A DNA stretch of 64,000 nt from an uncultured Brachyspira sp. (GTDB lineage: Bacteria; Spirochaetota; Brachyspiria; Brachyspirales; Brachyspiraceae): positions 38,708-102,707 of the forward strand of contig NZ_CASEGO010000005.1 of NCBI RefSeq assembly GCF_949287625.1, read 5' to 3'. The position numbers and the translations under genes were made by a program. The notes below the pieces were generated by a model that saw only the letters and a list, made by a program, of their open reading frames with translations, made no database searches and was not told the origin of the DNA. Positions 52,660-61,547 of this stretch are shown here, piece after piece (the first letter of the stretch is position 1; each line of letters begins with the position of its first letter).

Positions 52660-54819
52660 TTATGATAGTTCATGTATTACAGCTTCTTTATAGTCTTTCA
52701 TTATATCGCGTATAAATACATCTTTAGTAAATATTGCTATAGGAATATTATATTTATTGGTATATTCTCTTATAAATGATAATGCCTCTTTTGTTCTGTT
52801 ATTGTCAAATGTTATAAAAGGATCATCTAATAGTATTAACCTTCCAGCTTCATGTATTTTTGTAAGTATAGAAAGACGCATAGCTATATAAACTGCATCC
52901 TTTGTAGCTGAGGATAATAATTCTACGTTTCTGCTTTCATTTTGTTTATCTTTTACCATAATTTTTGATTTGTCAAATCCAGACATTTCTATTCCGTTAT
53001 CGGATAAACTTTTTCCAGTGATATGATTGTATAATACTTTAGCTTCATTAGAGAGAGAATTAAATATATCATCATTTTTTTTATTTATTTCTGAGAGCAT
53101 ATTTTCTAATAATTCCAAAGCCTTTTTTCTTTTATTTAAGTTTTTTATCTCTTCATTATTTTCTGCAAGCTCACTTTCAAAATTTATTATGCTGTCATGT
53201 ATATTATCTGTACTGTTAAGTTCACCCTTAATATACGAAGCATTTGATATAACTTTATTCATATTTTCTTTTATAGTGTTTATTTCTCTTTCTAGTTCTT
53301 TTAATTTGTTTTCTATTGCTTTCATTTCCATTTCATTAAAGCTGTCTGGATTAATACCTTTATCATCAAGTTCTTTTAATATTCTGCTGCAGTTTGCCTC
53401 TAGTGTAGGTATATCTCTAAGTCCGAACTTTTTTGCTTCTGTGATGAGTTTAGCAAATAATTCTTCTGTATTTTTATAAACATTATCAAAATTAGTTTTT
53501 ATTTCATAGTAGTTTTCTTTATTTTTTACGTTCAGCTTATTAAAAAAAATTTTTAATTCATTATTATAATTTTCCAAATTAATAATAGTTTCTTCAAGCT
53601 GTTTTTTATAATTGTTTAGTTCTTCTTCATCATTGTTTGAAAGTATAATTTCTATTCTAGCTAATTCTTTATTTAGAATATCTTTAAGAGATGATAGTTC
53701 TAAATTGTCAGTATTAATATCAAGTTCAGGAAGGGAGTCCAATATATCATTTATAAATTTTTCGTTTTTACCTTCTTTTATAAACATAAAAGGTATAGAA
53801 GGAAGAATTATTAAAAACCAATACGGATTTTTAAAATATAAACTTAAAAGTGATGATATTAAAATTACGGCAGATAAAAAAACTATCTTTGGTATTCTAT
53901 TATTTTTCTCTCTTAATACGTCTATTTTTTTTACAGCCTTATCTATTCTTAATCTTATGCTTTCATAATCAGTTTTTTTCTTTTCTTCTGCAGATTTTTG
54001 AAGAGGTTCTATTTTTCCTTTAATATATGCTATATTATTTTTGCATTCATCTATTTTTCTTTCCATATCATTTATTGTTTTTGAATGATCATTTTGCAGA
54101 TAGAGATTTTCTTTTATAAATTTATCTTTTTTATAAAAATCATTTATCATAGTAAGTATATTTAATGCTGCATTTTTTTCTTTTGATTTATTTTTTTCTT
54201 CTCTTAAGCTGTTTAATTTATTGTATTCATTAACTTTTTCTTTTATGATATTGTCGCTTTCTTTTAGAAGTTCGTTTAATTCTTTTAATTTATCTTTTTT
54301 ATTAACTTCTGTGTTAGCTTTATTATATAGATTATCAAGCTTTTCTTTTATCTCTTCGTTTCTGTATTTTAAATTTTTTAATTGAGCAGGTATTGCTGAC
54401 TGAGATTTTCCAGAGTATTCTGCTTTTACTTCGGATATTATTTTACCAACATCTATATCTGAGGCAAATAATTTCTTTTTTATTTCGCTTTCCCAATCTT
54501 TGGAATCTTTTTTGCTGTCTGACATTTCAAATATTATTTCGCTTTGTCTTATTGAATATAAATTATTATAAGACTGAGGATGCATTTTTTTTGAAGGGTC
54601 TATTTCTGGTATAATATTAATATCTATATCATCGCCGTATCTTGATTTTATTTGTTTTGCAAATGCTGAAGTTTTTTTATTTTCTGAGAATAAAAGCATA
54701 AGAGAATCAAATATTGTGGTTTTACCAGATTCATTTTCTCCGTAAAATAGGGTTAGTTTATCAGATATTTCAAAGGATTTATTTTTAAACTTTCCGAATT
54801 TATTTAAATTTAGTATCAT
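52660..54819 (-). CDS. YhaN/SbcC-like coiled-coil ATPase with central membrane hairpin
   Basis: A 719-residue ABC-type/SMC-like ATPase. The Walker A is GENESGKTT (residues about 28-36), long coiled coils occupy about 130-320 and 375-620, and the C-terminal part has the Walker B RLILLDDPFITFD (about 663-675). In the middle of the coiled coil are two hydrophobic helices (VFLSAVILISSLLSLYF and PYWFLIILPSIPFMFI, about 316-350), as in YhaN. Such proteins usually pair with an SbcD-like nuclease; none is next to it here, and the adjacent gene is instead a NYN-LOTUS nuclease. A role in DNA repair or RNA handling is inferred. Confidence 0.83.
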   Translation of the reverse strand: MILNLNKFGKFKNKSFEISDKLTLFYGENESGKTTIFDSLMLLFSENKKTSAFAKQIKSRYGDDIDINIIPEIDPSKKMHPQSYNNLYSIRQSEIIFEMSDSKKDSKDWESEIKKKLFASDIDVGKIISEVKAEYSGKSQSAIPAQLKNLKYRNEEIKEKLDNLYNKANTEVNKKDKLKELNELLKESDNIIKEKVNEYNKLNSLREEKNKSKEKNAALNILTMINDFYKKDKFIKENLYLQNDHSKTINDMERKIDECKNNIAYIKGKIEPLQKSAEEKKKTDYESIRLRIDKAVKKIDVLREKNNRIPKIVFLSAVILISSLLSLYFKNPYWFLIILPSIPFMFIKEGKNEKFINDILDSLPELDINTDNLELSSLKDILNKELARIEIILSNNDEEELNNYKKQLEETIINLENYNNELKIFFNKLNVKNKENYYEIKTNFDNVYKNTEELFAKLITEAKKFGLRDIPTLEANCSRILKELDDKGINPDSFNEMEMKAIENKLKELEREINTIKENMNKVISNASYIKGELNSTDNIHDSIINFESELAENNEEIKNLNKRKKALELLENMLSEINKKNDDIFNSLSNEAKVLYNHITGKSLSDNGIEMSGFDKSKIMVKDKQNESRNVELLSSATKDAVYIAMRLSILTKIHEAGRLILLDDPFITFDNNRTKEALSFIREYTNKYNIPIAIFTKDVFIRDIMKDYKEAVIHELS

Positions 54820-54914
54820 TTTATTTTCCAGCTAATTATAATATAAGGCATTTTATCATTTTTAATACAAATTTCAAATTTATTAATTTTATAAATATAG
54901 CTTAAAATAAATAA

Positions 54915-54942
54915 TTGACATTCTATTATTTTTTTATATTAT
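54915..54942 (+). promoter_or_regulatory. Promoter of the barrel protein gene
   Basis: TTGACA (54915-54920), 16-bp spacer, TATTAT (54937-54942), about 34 bp before the start. Confidence 0.6.
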
Positions 54943-54975
54943 AGAAAATATATAAAAATATAAAGTAGGAATCAT

Positions 54976-55644
54976 ATGAAAAAAATTGTATTATCATTAT
55001 TATTTTTAATTGTTTCTAGTTTTGGTTTATTTGCCCAACATGGCGGAGGCGTGGCATTATTTGTGCCATTGACTGGAAGTTTTGCCTTTGCTGATGTAAG
55101 AGGTCTTGACGGAAGTAAACTAAATATATTAAAAACGAGCAGTGCTTTTGATTTCGGAGTATTAGTTCAGCCAGGATATTTTTATGATTTCGGCGGATTA
55201 TTAGGTTTTGATGTTTTGGCAGATATCGGATATTACAGAAGTTCTTATAAATATATAAATACAAAAGATGCAAATGTTGTTTCATATACATTTGACAGTT
55301 TAAATACGGGAATTATGTTCAGAGTTACAGCTTTGGTATTATCATTAGGTATAGGAACTGGTGTGAAAATACCATTAGCTGCTGATATTCAGGACGCTGA
55401 TTACGGAGTTAAATTAAATAGGAGTGAAATAGAAAGCTCATTTGAAACGGCAGTGATACCGTATTTGAAATTTACCATAGATTTTAAGTATAATTTAAGC
55501 AGTTTTGCAGCTATTGCAGCAGGACTTTATTTTAATTATGATTTTGCTATGAATTATAAAAACCCTAATTATTCAAAGTATAATATACATTCATTTGATT
55601 TCGGTATACAGATAGGTACTTATTTGGTAGGAACTAGATACTAA
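54976..55644 (+). CDS. Predicted outer-membrane beta-barrel protein
   Basis: A 222-residue exported protein: signal peptide with cleavage after GLFA (about residue 20), then alternating-strand sequence with many Gly and aromatic residues (VALFVPLTGSFAFADV, FGVLVQPGYFYDFGGLLGFD) and a last strand FDFGIQIGTYLVGTRY. This is the look of a small outer-membrane barrel of 8-10 strands. The exact family is not recognised. TAGGA precedes the ATG. mgtE follows 42 bp later, so the two may be co-transcribed. Confidence 0.8.
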   Translation: MKKIVLSLLFLIVSSFGLFAQHGGGVALFVPLTGSFAFADVRGLDGSKLNILKTSSAFDFGVLVQPGYFYDFGGLLGFDVLADIGYYRSSYKYINTKDANVVSYTFDSLNTGIMFRVTALVLSLGIGTGVKIPLAADIQDADYGVKLNRSEIESSFETAVIPYLKFTIDFKYNLSSFAAIAAGLYFNYDFAMNYKNPNYSKYNIHSFDFGIQIGTYLVGTRY

Positions 55645-55686
55645 TTTTTGTTTAATTAGCTTATAATATTTTAGCGGGAGCGGTGT

Positions 55687-57054
55687 ATGCTTAAAGAACT
55701 TTTACAGCCTGAAATTGAAGATTTGATAGAAGAAAAAGACTGGGATGCATTAAGAGATATACTTCCATTATGGCAGGAAGTTGAAACAGCTAATTTAATA
55801 ACTTCTTTAAAAAATGAAGATAAATATAAAGTTTTTAGCATACTTCCCAAAGATTATTATTGGGGTGTATTTCCAGAGTTAGTTCCTATAGATCAGCAAA
55901 GAATAATAGAAAACATGCAGGAAGCTGATATTAAAGAGCTTTTGGAGAATATGAATCCAGATGATAGGACATATTTTTTGGAGTCTATACCAGAGGAAAT
56001 GTCTGAAAATATATTAAAGCTTCTAGGAAGTGAGGACCGTGAAATAGCTTCTTGGCTTTTGGCATATCCAGAAGGCAGTATAGGACGTTTGATGACGCCT
56101 GAATATATAAGTATTAAGCCTGATTGGACAGTGGGTGAGGCTTTTGAATATATAAGAAGCAATATAGAAGATGCTGAAACTTATACAACTATATATGTTA
56201 TAGATGAAAGGCGTACATTAATAGGTTCTATTCCTCTAAGAAAATTATTTTTTACTGATAAAAATACTCTTATATCAGAAATAACAAGCAGCTGTCCTTA
56301 TATATTAGTTTATGAGGAGCAGGAAAATGCTATTGAAGTGATAAAAAAGTATAATCTTCATTCTCTTGCGGTTATTGATGACAGGCATGCTATGCTTGGT
56401 ATTGTTACAGTTGATGATATACTTGATATAGCTGAAGAAGAATATACTGATGATTTTCATAAAATGGCTGGTATTACTTCAAGTGAGGATCAGTTTGATG
56501 ATAATTTAAAAATCACACCTATAGCAACTTTGTACAAACAAAGAATATTATGGTTATTAATATTAGTATTTATTAATATATTTTCAGGCGGAGTTATAGG
56601 TATATTTCAGAATACGCTTCAAAAACATATAGTATTGGTAGTATTTCTGCCGCTGCTTATAGGAAGCGGAGGTAATGCTGGGAGTCAGTCTGCTACACTA
56701 GTTATACGTTCTCTTGCCATAGGTGATGTTGTACTTAAAGATTGGTTTTATATGCTTTCAAAAGAATTAATAGTATCTTCTATGCTTGGACTTAGCATGG
56801 CTGTTGGTGCTTACATATTGGGTATTATACGAGGAGGGTTTGAGATAGCTGCCATTGTAGGCATATCAATGTTTAGCATAGTGTTTATAGGGAGCATTAT
56901 AGGTCTTTGTCTGCCTTTTATATTAACAAAATTAAACATAGATCCTGCTATCAGCGGTGCTCCTATGCTTACATCTATATGTGATATAATAGGTACAGCA
57001 ATATACTGTTCTATAGCAACTTTGGCTTTTATAATACTAAATAATGTTAATTAA
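55687..57054 (+). CDS. mgtE: MgtE-type magnesium transporter
   Basis: A 455-residue MgtE: N-terminal helical domain (about residues 15-130, repeats such as FPELVPIDQQRIIENMQEAD), two CBS domains (about 135-255, IGRLMTPEYISIKPDWTVGE and VTVDDILDIAEEE), the plug helix and a five-helix membrane domain with GGNAGSQSATLVIRSLAIGD (about 330-350), the Mg2+-pore region. The CBS/N domains sense cytoplasmic Mg2+ and close the channel. GGGAG precedes the ATG. There is no room for an M-box riboswitch in the 42 bp upstream. Confidence 0.95.
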   Translation: MLKELLQPEIEDLIEEKDWDALRDILPLWQEVETANLITSLKNEDKYKVFSILPKDYYWGVFPELVPIDQQRIIENMQEADIKELLENMNPDDRTYFLESIPEEMSENILKLLGSEDREIASWLLAYPEGSIGRLMTPEYISIKPDWTVGEAFEYIRSNIEDAETYTTIYVIDERRTLIGSIPLRKLFFTDKNTLISEITSSCPYILVYEEQENAIEVIKKYNLHSLAVIDDRHAMLGIVTVDDILDIAEEEYTDDFHKMAGITSSEDQFDDNLKITPIATLYKQRILWLLILVFINIFSGGVIGIFQNTLQKHIVLVVFLPLLIGSGGNAGSQSATLVIRSLAIGDVVLKDWFYMLSKELIVSSMLGLSMAVGAYILGIIRGGFEIAAIVGISMFSIVFIGSIIGLCLPFILTKLNIDPAISGAPMLTSICDIIGTAIYCSIATLAFIILNNVN

Positions 57055-57214
57055 GTAATATTTTTTTTATTAATTTATAAATTTTTTTTAAAAAAAATTG
57101 CTAAATTAATATTATAATTTATAATGACAAATAATTTTTATTAACAAATAAAAATATATTTGACTATTTGAGGTTTTATATTAAATTATAAATATATAAT
57201 GGGGTTTAATATTT

Positions 57215-58849
57215 ATGAGAGAAATTGAAATAGAATTGCATGAAGCTTCAGCAAAAAATAATATATTAGCAGTAGAAATTTTACTAAAAAATAAAGATAT
57301 AGATGTAAATTTAAGCAATATATTGGGGCTAACCCCATTAACTCATGCCTGCCGAGCAGGATATAAGGAAATAGTTGAACTTCTTTTGGATGCAGGTGCT
57401 GATGTAAATAAGGCGGATCAATTATATATAACTCCTCTTATGAATGCATGTGCCAATGGTCATACAGATATAGTAAATTTGCTTATAAAGAGAGGAGCGT
57501 TAGTAAATTTAAGCAACTGCAACAGCGAAACCCCTTTGCATTATGCTTGTTCAGAGAATCATTTTGATATTATAAAAATACTTGTAGAAAATGGTGCTGA
57601 TGTTAATGCAAAGACTGATACTAATGTAACACCTCTTATGTATGCCTGTCAGAAATCTAATTTTGATGCGGTAAAATTTCTTATAGATAGTAATGCCAAT
57701 ATTAATGATACAGACATATACGAAGAGACTGTATTATCTTATGCCATATCAAGCGGTAATATTGATATAGTAGAATATATACTTAATACAAATGATATAG
57801 AGATACCTAAATACTCTCTTACAATAGCAGCTATAAGCGGTAATTTATCTTTAGTTCATTATATACATTCAAAATTAGGCGTAAATAAACATAATGTGTT
57901 TTCAAGTGCATTTATATCAGCAGCTTATAATGGACATTTAGATGTAGTGAGATATTTTTTTGATAATTCTAGGAAAAAAGCTCCTAAAGCATTGGCAATA
58001 GCCGCTTCAGCAGGTCATAAAGATATAGTAAATTATTTTCTTATGAATAAAGTTCCATTAGACGGTGTTACAGATAACGGCAAATCTGCTTTAATATCTG
58101 CCATAGAAATAGAAAACAAGGAAATTATAGATTTATTAATTAAGTATGGTGCTGATGTTAATAAGGCTGATGATGATGACGTAACTCCTTTAATGTATGC
58201 ATGCTATATTGGAAATATTGAGATAGTAAAAACTTTACTTGACAATAATGCCGATGTCAATGTTTATGACAGCATAGACAGAAATGCAGTAGTACATGCT
58301 ATTATAGCTGGTAATATAGATATAGTAGAGCTTCTTCTTATGCATGGAATGTCTTTGAATAGTGCAGAAGGTGCTATTACCCCCTTAATGTGGGCTGTTA
58401 TATATGATAATTTGAAATCTGTAAAATATTTAGTAGAGAAGGGCGAAGATATAGAAGAAAATGATATTAATGGTTGGAATTCTTTTATGTTTGCATGTGC
58501 CAAAGGCTATATTGATATTGTAAAATATATTTTTCAGTTATCTCCTGATATTATTAATAAAAAAAGCAAACTTGATGAAACACCTTTGATAATTGCAGCT
58601 GATAACGGAAAGCTTGATATTGTAGAATATTTACTTAAAAATAATGCTTCTGTAAAAGATAGAAATGCTAATGGAGATACAGCATTATATATAGCTTCTT
58701 CAAACGGATATTTTGAAATATGTGAAAAATTAGTTGAATATTATACAATAAATTATCCTAATAATGTATTTGAAAGAGAATATTTCATTGCTAAAGAAAA
58801 AGGATATAACAGCATAGCTGATTTATTTCAAAATAAATTAAAATCATAA
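57215..58849 (+). CDS. Large cytoplasmic ankyrin-repeat protein
   Basis: A 544-residue protein built almost wholly of ankyrin repeats (about 15; for example TPLTHACRAGYKEIVELLLD at residue 44 and TPLMYACYIGNIEIVKTLLD at about 325). No signal peptide or other domain is present, so it is probably cytoplasmic, unlike the exported ankyrin proteins at 6.2, 7.5 and 27.5 kb. The middle repeats (about 190-280) are less regular. It would be a protein-binding scaffold; the partner is unknown. GGGG lies before the ATG. Confidence 0.88.
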   Translation: MREIEIELHEASAKNNILAVEILLKNKDIDVNLSNILGLTPLTHACRAGYKEIVELLLDAGADVNKADQLYITPLMNACANGHTDIVNLLIKRGALVNLSNCNSETPLHYACSENHFDIIKILVENGADVNAKTDTNVTPLMYACQKSNFDAVKFLIDSNANINDTDIYEETVLSYAISSGNIDIVEYILNTNDIEIPKYSLTIAAISGNLSLVHYIHSKLGVNKHNVFSSAFISAAYNGHLDVVRYFFDNSRKKAPKALAIAASAGHKDIVNYFLMNKVPLDGVTDNGKSALISAIEIENKEIIDLLIKYGADVNKADDDDVTPLMYACYIGNIEIVKTLLDNNADVNVYDSIDRNAVVHAIIAGNIDIVELLLMHGMSLNSAEGAITPLMWAVIYDNLKSVKYLVEKGEDIEENDINGWNSFMFACAKGYIDIVKYIFQLSPDIINKKSKLDETPLIIAADNGKLDIVEYLLKNNASVKDRNANGDTALYIASSNGYFEICEKLVEYYTINYPNNVFEREYFIAKEKGYNSIADLFQNKLKS

Positions 58850-58876
58850 ATAGTCCTTTATTTTGTAAAATACATT

Positions 58877-58905
58877 TTGACATTTTAATATAAATATTAT
58901 ATTAT
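58877..58905 (+). promoter_or_regulatory. Promoter of the EamA-type gene
   Basis: TTGACA (58877-58882), 17-bp spacer, TATTAT (58900-58905), 34 bp before the start. Confidence 0.55.
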
Positions 58906-58939
58906 CTATCATCATATTTTTTATGTTCTGGACACCATT

Positions 58940-59818
58940 ATGGATAATAAAGAAAGATTAGGTACTATAGGTATATTTTTAACGGCATTAATTTGGGGAT
59001 ATAGTTTTGTAGCAGTAAAGGTTGTTGTGCAGGAAATAGAACCTTTTTATCTTGTGGGATTTAGGAATTTAGCAGGCGGTATTTTTCTTTCTTTAATTTT
59101 CTTTAAAAGAATGAAAAAAATAACAAAGAGAGATATACTTCTTTCAATACCTGTAGGTGCTGCTTTATTTTTGGGTTTCTTTCTTCAAACTATGAGTTCT
59201 AAATTTATAACAGCTTCAAAGGTGGCATTTTTTACTGGCTCTTATGTTATATTTATACCGTTTCTTGCTTGGGCATTATATAAAAAAAGACCTCATATTG
59301 CAGCATTTATAGCAGTTGTGATTACAGTTATAGGATTATATTTATTAACATCATTTGACGGATTAGGCAGTATTAAGGCTGGAGATTTATTTGCTTTGCT
59401 TTGTGCGGTTGTATTTGCTGTTCATTTAATGCTTATAGATAAAATGCTTGAATATGTAGACGGCATAATAATGGCTTCATTGCAGCTTATCATAGCAGGT
59501 ATAATATCATTATCTGCAGGAATTATCACTTCAACACCATTCGATATAAATGCAGTATCAAGAGAAAGTATATATTCTATTATTTATCTTGCAATAGGAG
59601 CTACTGGAATAGCATATCTTCTTCAGACAGTATCGCAGAAATATGTTAATCCAAATAAGGCTGGTATTATTTTGAGTTTGGAATCATTTTTAGGAGCTTT
59701 GGGCGGTATTATTTTTATGAAAGACCCCCTTACTATAAATTTTGTGATAGGGGGTATATGTATGATATCCGCTATATTTATATGTGAGATTGGAAGCAGT
59801 ATAAAAAAAACTGACTAA
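58940..59818 (+). CDS. EamA/DMT-family membrane transporter
   Basis: A 292-residue membrane protein with ten helices made of two EamA repeats (about residues 8-140 and 145-285). The first reads IFLTALIWGYSFVAVKVVVQ with GFRNLAGGIFLSLIF; the second ends VNPNKAGIILSLESFLGALG with GIIFMKDPLTINFVIGGICM. Members export amino acids, nucleosides or other metabolites; the substrate is unknown. It has its own promoter, and the amidinotransferase gene downstream has a separate one, so they are probably not one operon. Confidence 0.9.
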   Translation: MDNKERLGTIGIFLTALIWGYSFVAVKVVVQEIEPFYLVGFRNLAGGIFLSLIFFKRMKKITKRDILLSIPVGAALFLGFFLQTMSSKFITASKVAFFTGSYVIFIPFLAWALYKKRPHIAAFIAVVITVIGLYLLTSFDGLGSIKAGDLFALLCAVVFAVHLMLIDKMLEYVDGIIMASLQLIIAGIISLSAGIITSTPFDINAVSRESIYSIIYLAIGATGIAYLLQTVSQKYVNPNKAGIILSLESFLGALGGIIFMKDPLTINFVIGGICMISAIFICEIGSSIKKTD

Positions 59819-59832
59819 TATTATATTATTTA

Positions 59833-59860
59833 TTGACAAAAATAATAAAAAATATATAAT
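59833..59860 (+). promoter_or_regulatory. Promoter of the amidinotransferase leader
   Basis: TTGACA (59833-59838), 16-bp spacer, TATAAT (59855-59860). Transcription from here gives an untranslated leader of roughly 265 nt before the amidinotransferase start, long for this genome. Confidence 0.65.
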
Positions 59861-59950
59861 CCCTCAGTATAAATATTATGTGTTTATATGTTTCTAATTA
59901 TTGATTATTCTTTAATATCTTATTTCTGATAATCAATAGGAGTACTGATA

Positions 59951-60013
59951 ATGAAAAATCTTAAACTAAAAGCAAAAAAGTTTTCTTATCCTATTTCATC
60001 TCTATTGAGGTGA
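59951..60013 (+). CDS. Candidate 20-codon leader peptide upstream of the amidinotransferase
   Basis: A 20-residue frame (MKNLKLKAKKFSYPISSLLR) with an excellent AGGAG at 59938-59942, 8 bp before ATG, and a TGA at 60011. A short inverted repeat (TTGATTAT ... ATAATCAA) ends just before the Shine-Dalgarno. It lies inside the long leader between promoter and amidinotransferase gene. It could be a regulatory leader peptide or a small protein; both are inference from layout. The rest of 59819-60133 has no gene. Confidence 0.4.
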   Translation: MKNLKLKAKKFSYPISSLLR

Positions 60014-60133
60014 TTTTATCTTTTTACAATTTCGATTAATTTTCTAAAGCAAGTATCATAATAATATTATTTTGTTAAATATTATTAGTTTAATAAACAA
60101 AAAACTGTAATAAATATAAGGAGATTTCTCAAT

Positions 60134-61276
60134 ATGAAAATCGTTAATTCGTGGAATGATTTTGACCCATTAAAACATGTTATAGTAGGAAGAGCTGATA
60201 ACTGCTGTATAGCTCCTTCTGAACCTGCATCTAAAGCTAAAGTACCTTTAAACAGTCCTATGAGAGGTATGACAGGTCCAAGACCTTTGGATACAGTAGA
60301 AAAAGCAAATGCTCAGTTGGATAATCTTTGTAAAATATTGGAGCAGCATGGAGTAAAAGTTGACAGACCAACTCCTCTTCAATGGAATCAGGCTGTTGTA
60401 ACACCTCATTTTATGACTGGAAGTATGTTCGGATGTATGCCTCCTAGAGATGTACTTCTCACTATAGGTAATGATATAATAGCAGCACCTATGTCATTCA
60501 GATCAAGATATTTTGAATATTTAGCTTATTCTCCAATACTTAGAAAATATTTTGATGAAGACCCTGATTTCAGATGGATAGCAGCACCTCGTCCGGAACT
60601 TGGAGATGCTAGTTATGATATGCATTATTTTGACGGAGATGTAACAGAAGAAGTATTACTTGAAAGAACTGCTAAACTTCATATGGTAACTACTGAACAT
60701 GAAATACTTTTTGATGCTGCTGATGTTATGAGATTAGGTAAAGATTTATTCTGTCAGCATGGACTAACAACAAACAGAAAAGCTATGGAATGGTTAAGAA
60801 GACAGTATCCAGATTTCAGAGTACATGCTGTAAACTTCCCTGGAGACCCTTATCCAATTCACATTGACGCTACATTCGTACCATTAAGACCTGGTTTAAT
60901 AATTAATAACCCTACTAGAAAACTTCCAGAAGAACAAAGAAAAATATTTGAAGCTAATGGCTGGGAAATAGTAGATGCTGCACAGCCTGCTCATGAAACT
61001 CCTCCTCCTCTTTGTTATTCAAGCGTTTGGCTTTCTATGAACTGTTTGGTATTAGACCATAAAACAGTATTGGTAGAAGCAAGCGAAGTACATCAGTTGG
61101 AACAAATGGACAAACTTGGAATGAATGTTATACCAGTACCATTTAGAGATGCTTATCCATTTGGAGGCGGTTTGCATTGTGCTACTGCCGATGTTTACAG
61201 AGAAGGTTCTTGTGAGGATTATTTCCCTAAACAAGTTGAAGATCCTACTTTGGTTACATATAAAAAATGGAGCTGA
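60134..61276 (+). CDS. Arginine amidinotransferase (AGAT/StrB-family)
   Basis: A 380-residue amidinotransferase. The catalytic triad of L-arginine:glycine amidinotransferase is visible: Asp in ILFDAADVMRLGKDLF (about residue 195), His in DPYPIHIDATF (about 247) and the nucleophile Cys in FGGGLHCATADV (about 352). The enzyme moves the amidino group of arginine to an amine acceptor via a Cys-amidino intermediate. In other organisms the acceptors are glycine, lysine or inosamine phosphate; which applies here is not known. AAGGAGA precedes the ATG. It stands alone with its own promoter and terminator, with no biosynthetic cluster around it. Confidence 0.9.
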   Translation: MKIVNSWNDFDPLKHVIVGRADNCCIAPSEPASKAKVPLNSPMRGMTGPRPLDTVEKANAQLDNLCKILEQHGVKVDRPTPLQWNQAVVTPHFMTGSMFGCMPPRDVLLTIGNDIIAAPMSFRSRYFEYLAYSPILRKYFDEDPDFRWIAAPRPELGDASYDMHYFDGDVTEEVLLERTAKLHMVTTEHEILFDAADVMRLGKDLFCQHGLTTNRKAMEWLRRQYPDFRVHAVNFPGDPYPIHIDATFVPLRPGLIINNPTRKLPEEQRKIFEANGWEIVDAAQPAHETPPPLCYSSVWLSMNCLVLDHKTVLVEASEVHQLEQMDKLGMNVIPVPFRDAYPFGGGLHCATADVYREGSCEDYFPKQVEDPTLVTYKKWS

Positions 61277-61307
61277 TTTATAAATTATAATTTTTGATAA
61301 TTTTACT

Positions 61308-61332
61308 AGGGGGCATTGAATGCTCCCTTTAT
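61308..61332 (+). terminator. Terminator of the amidinotransferase gene
   Basis: AGGGGGCA (61308-61315) pairs with TGCTCCCT (61321-61328) with one wobble, followed by a short T-run. The remaining 61333-61547 is AT-rich and presumably holds the pta promoter. Confidence 0.65.
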
Positions 61333-61547
61333 TATATATAATTAAAAATATGATAAATTTTAATTATTAAAATATAAATAGTTTTTTTATTCTTATATGA
61401 ATTTGTTTTAAATATTGAAAAAATTAATTTAAAATTATATATATATTATACAAAAATTATACACATGCATGGTATATGTTTGCAAAAATATTATTTATGT
61501 ATTAAACTATATAGATAGTAATTTTATTTTTAAAGAGGTTTTTTATT

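Noticed and set aside
55645..55686. M-box or other Mg riboswitch before mgtE
   Set aside because: Only 42 bp separate mgtE from the previous gene, too short, and no such structure is seen.
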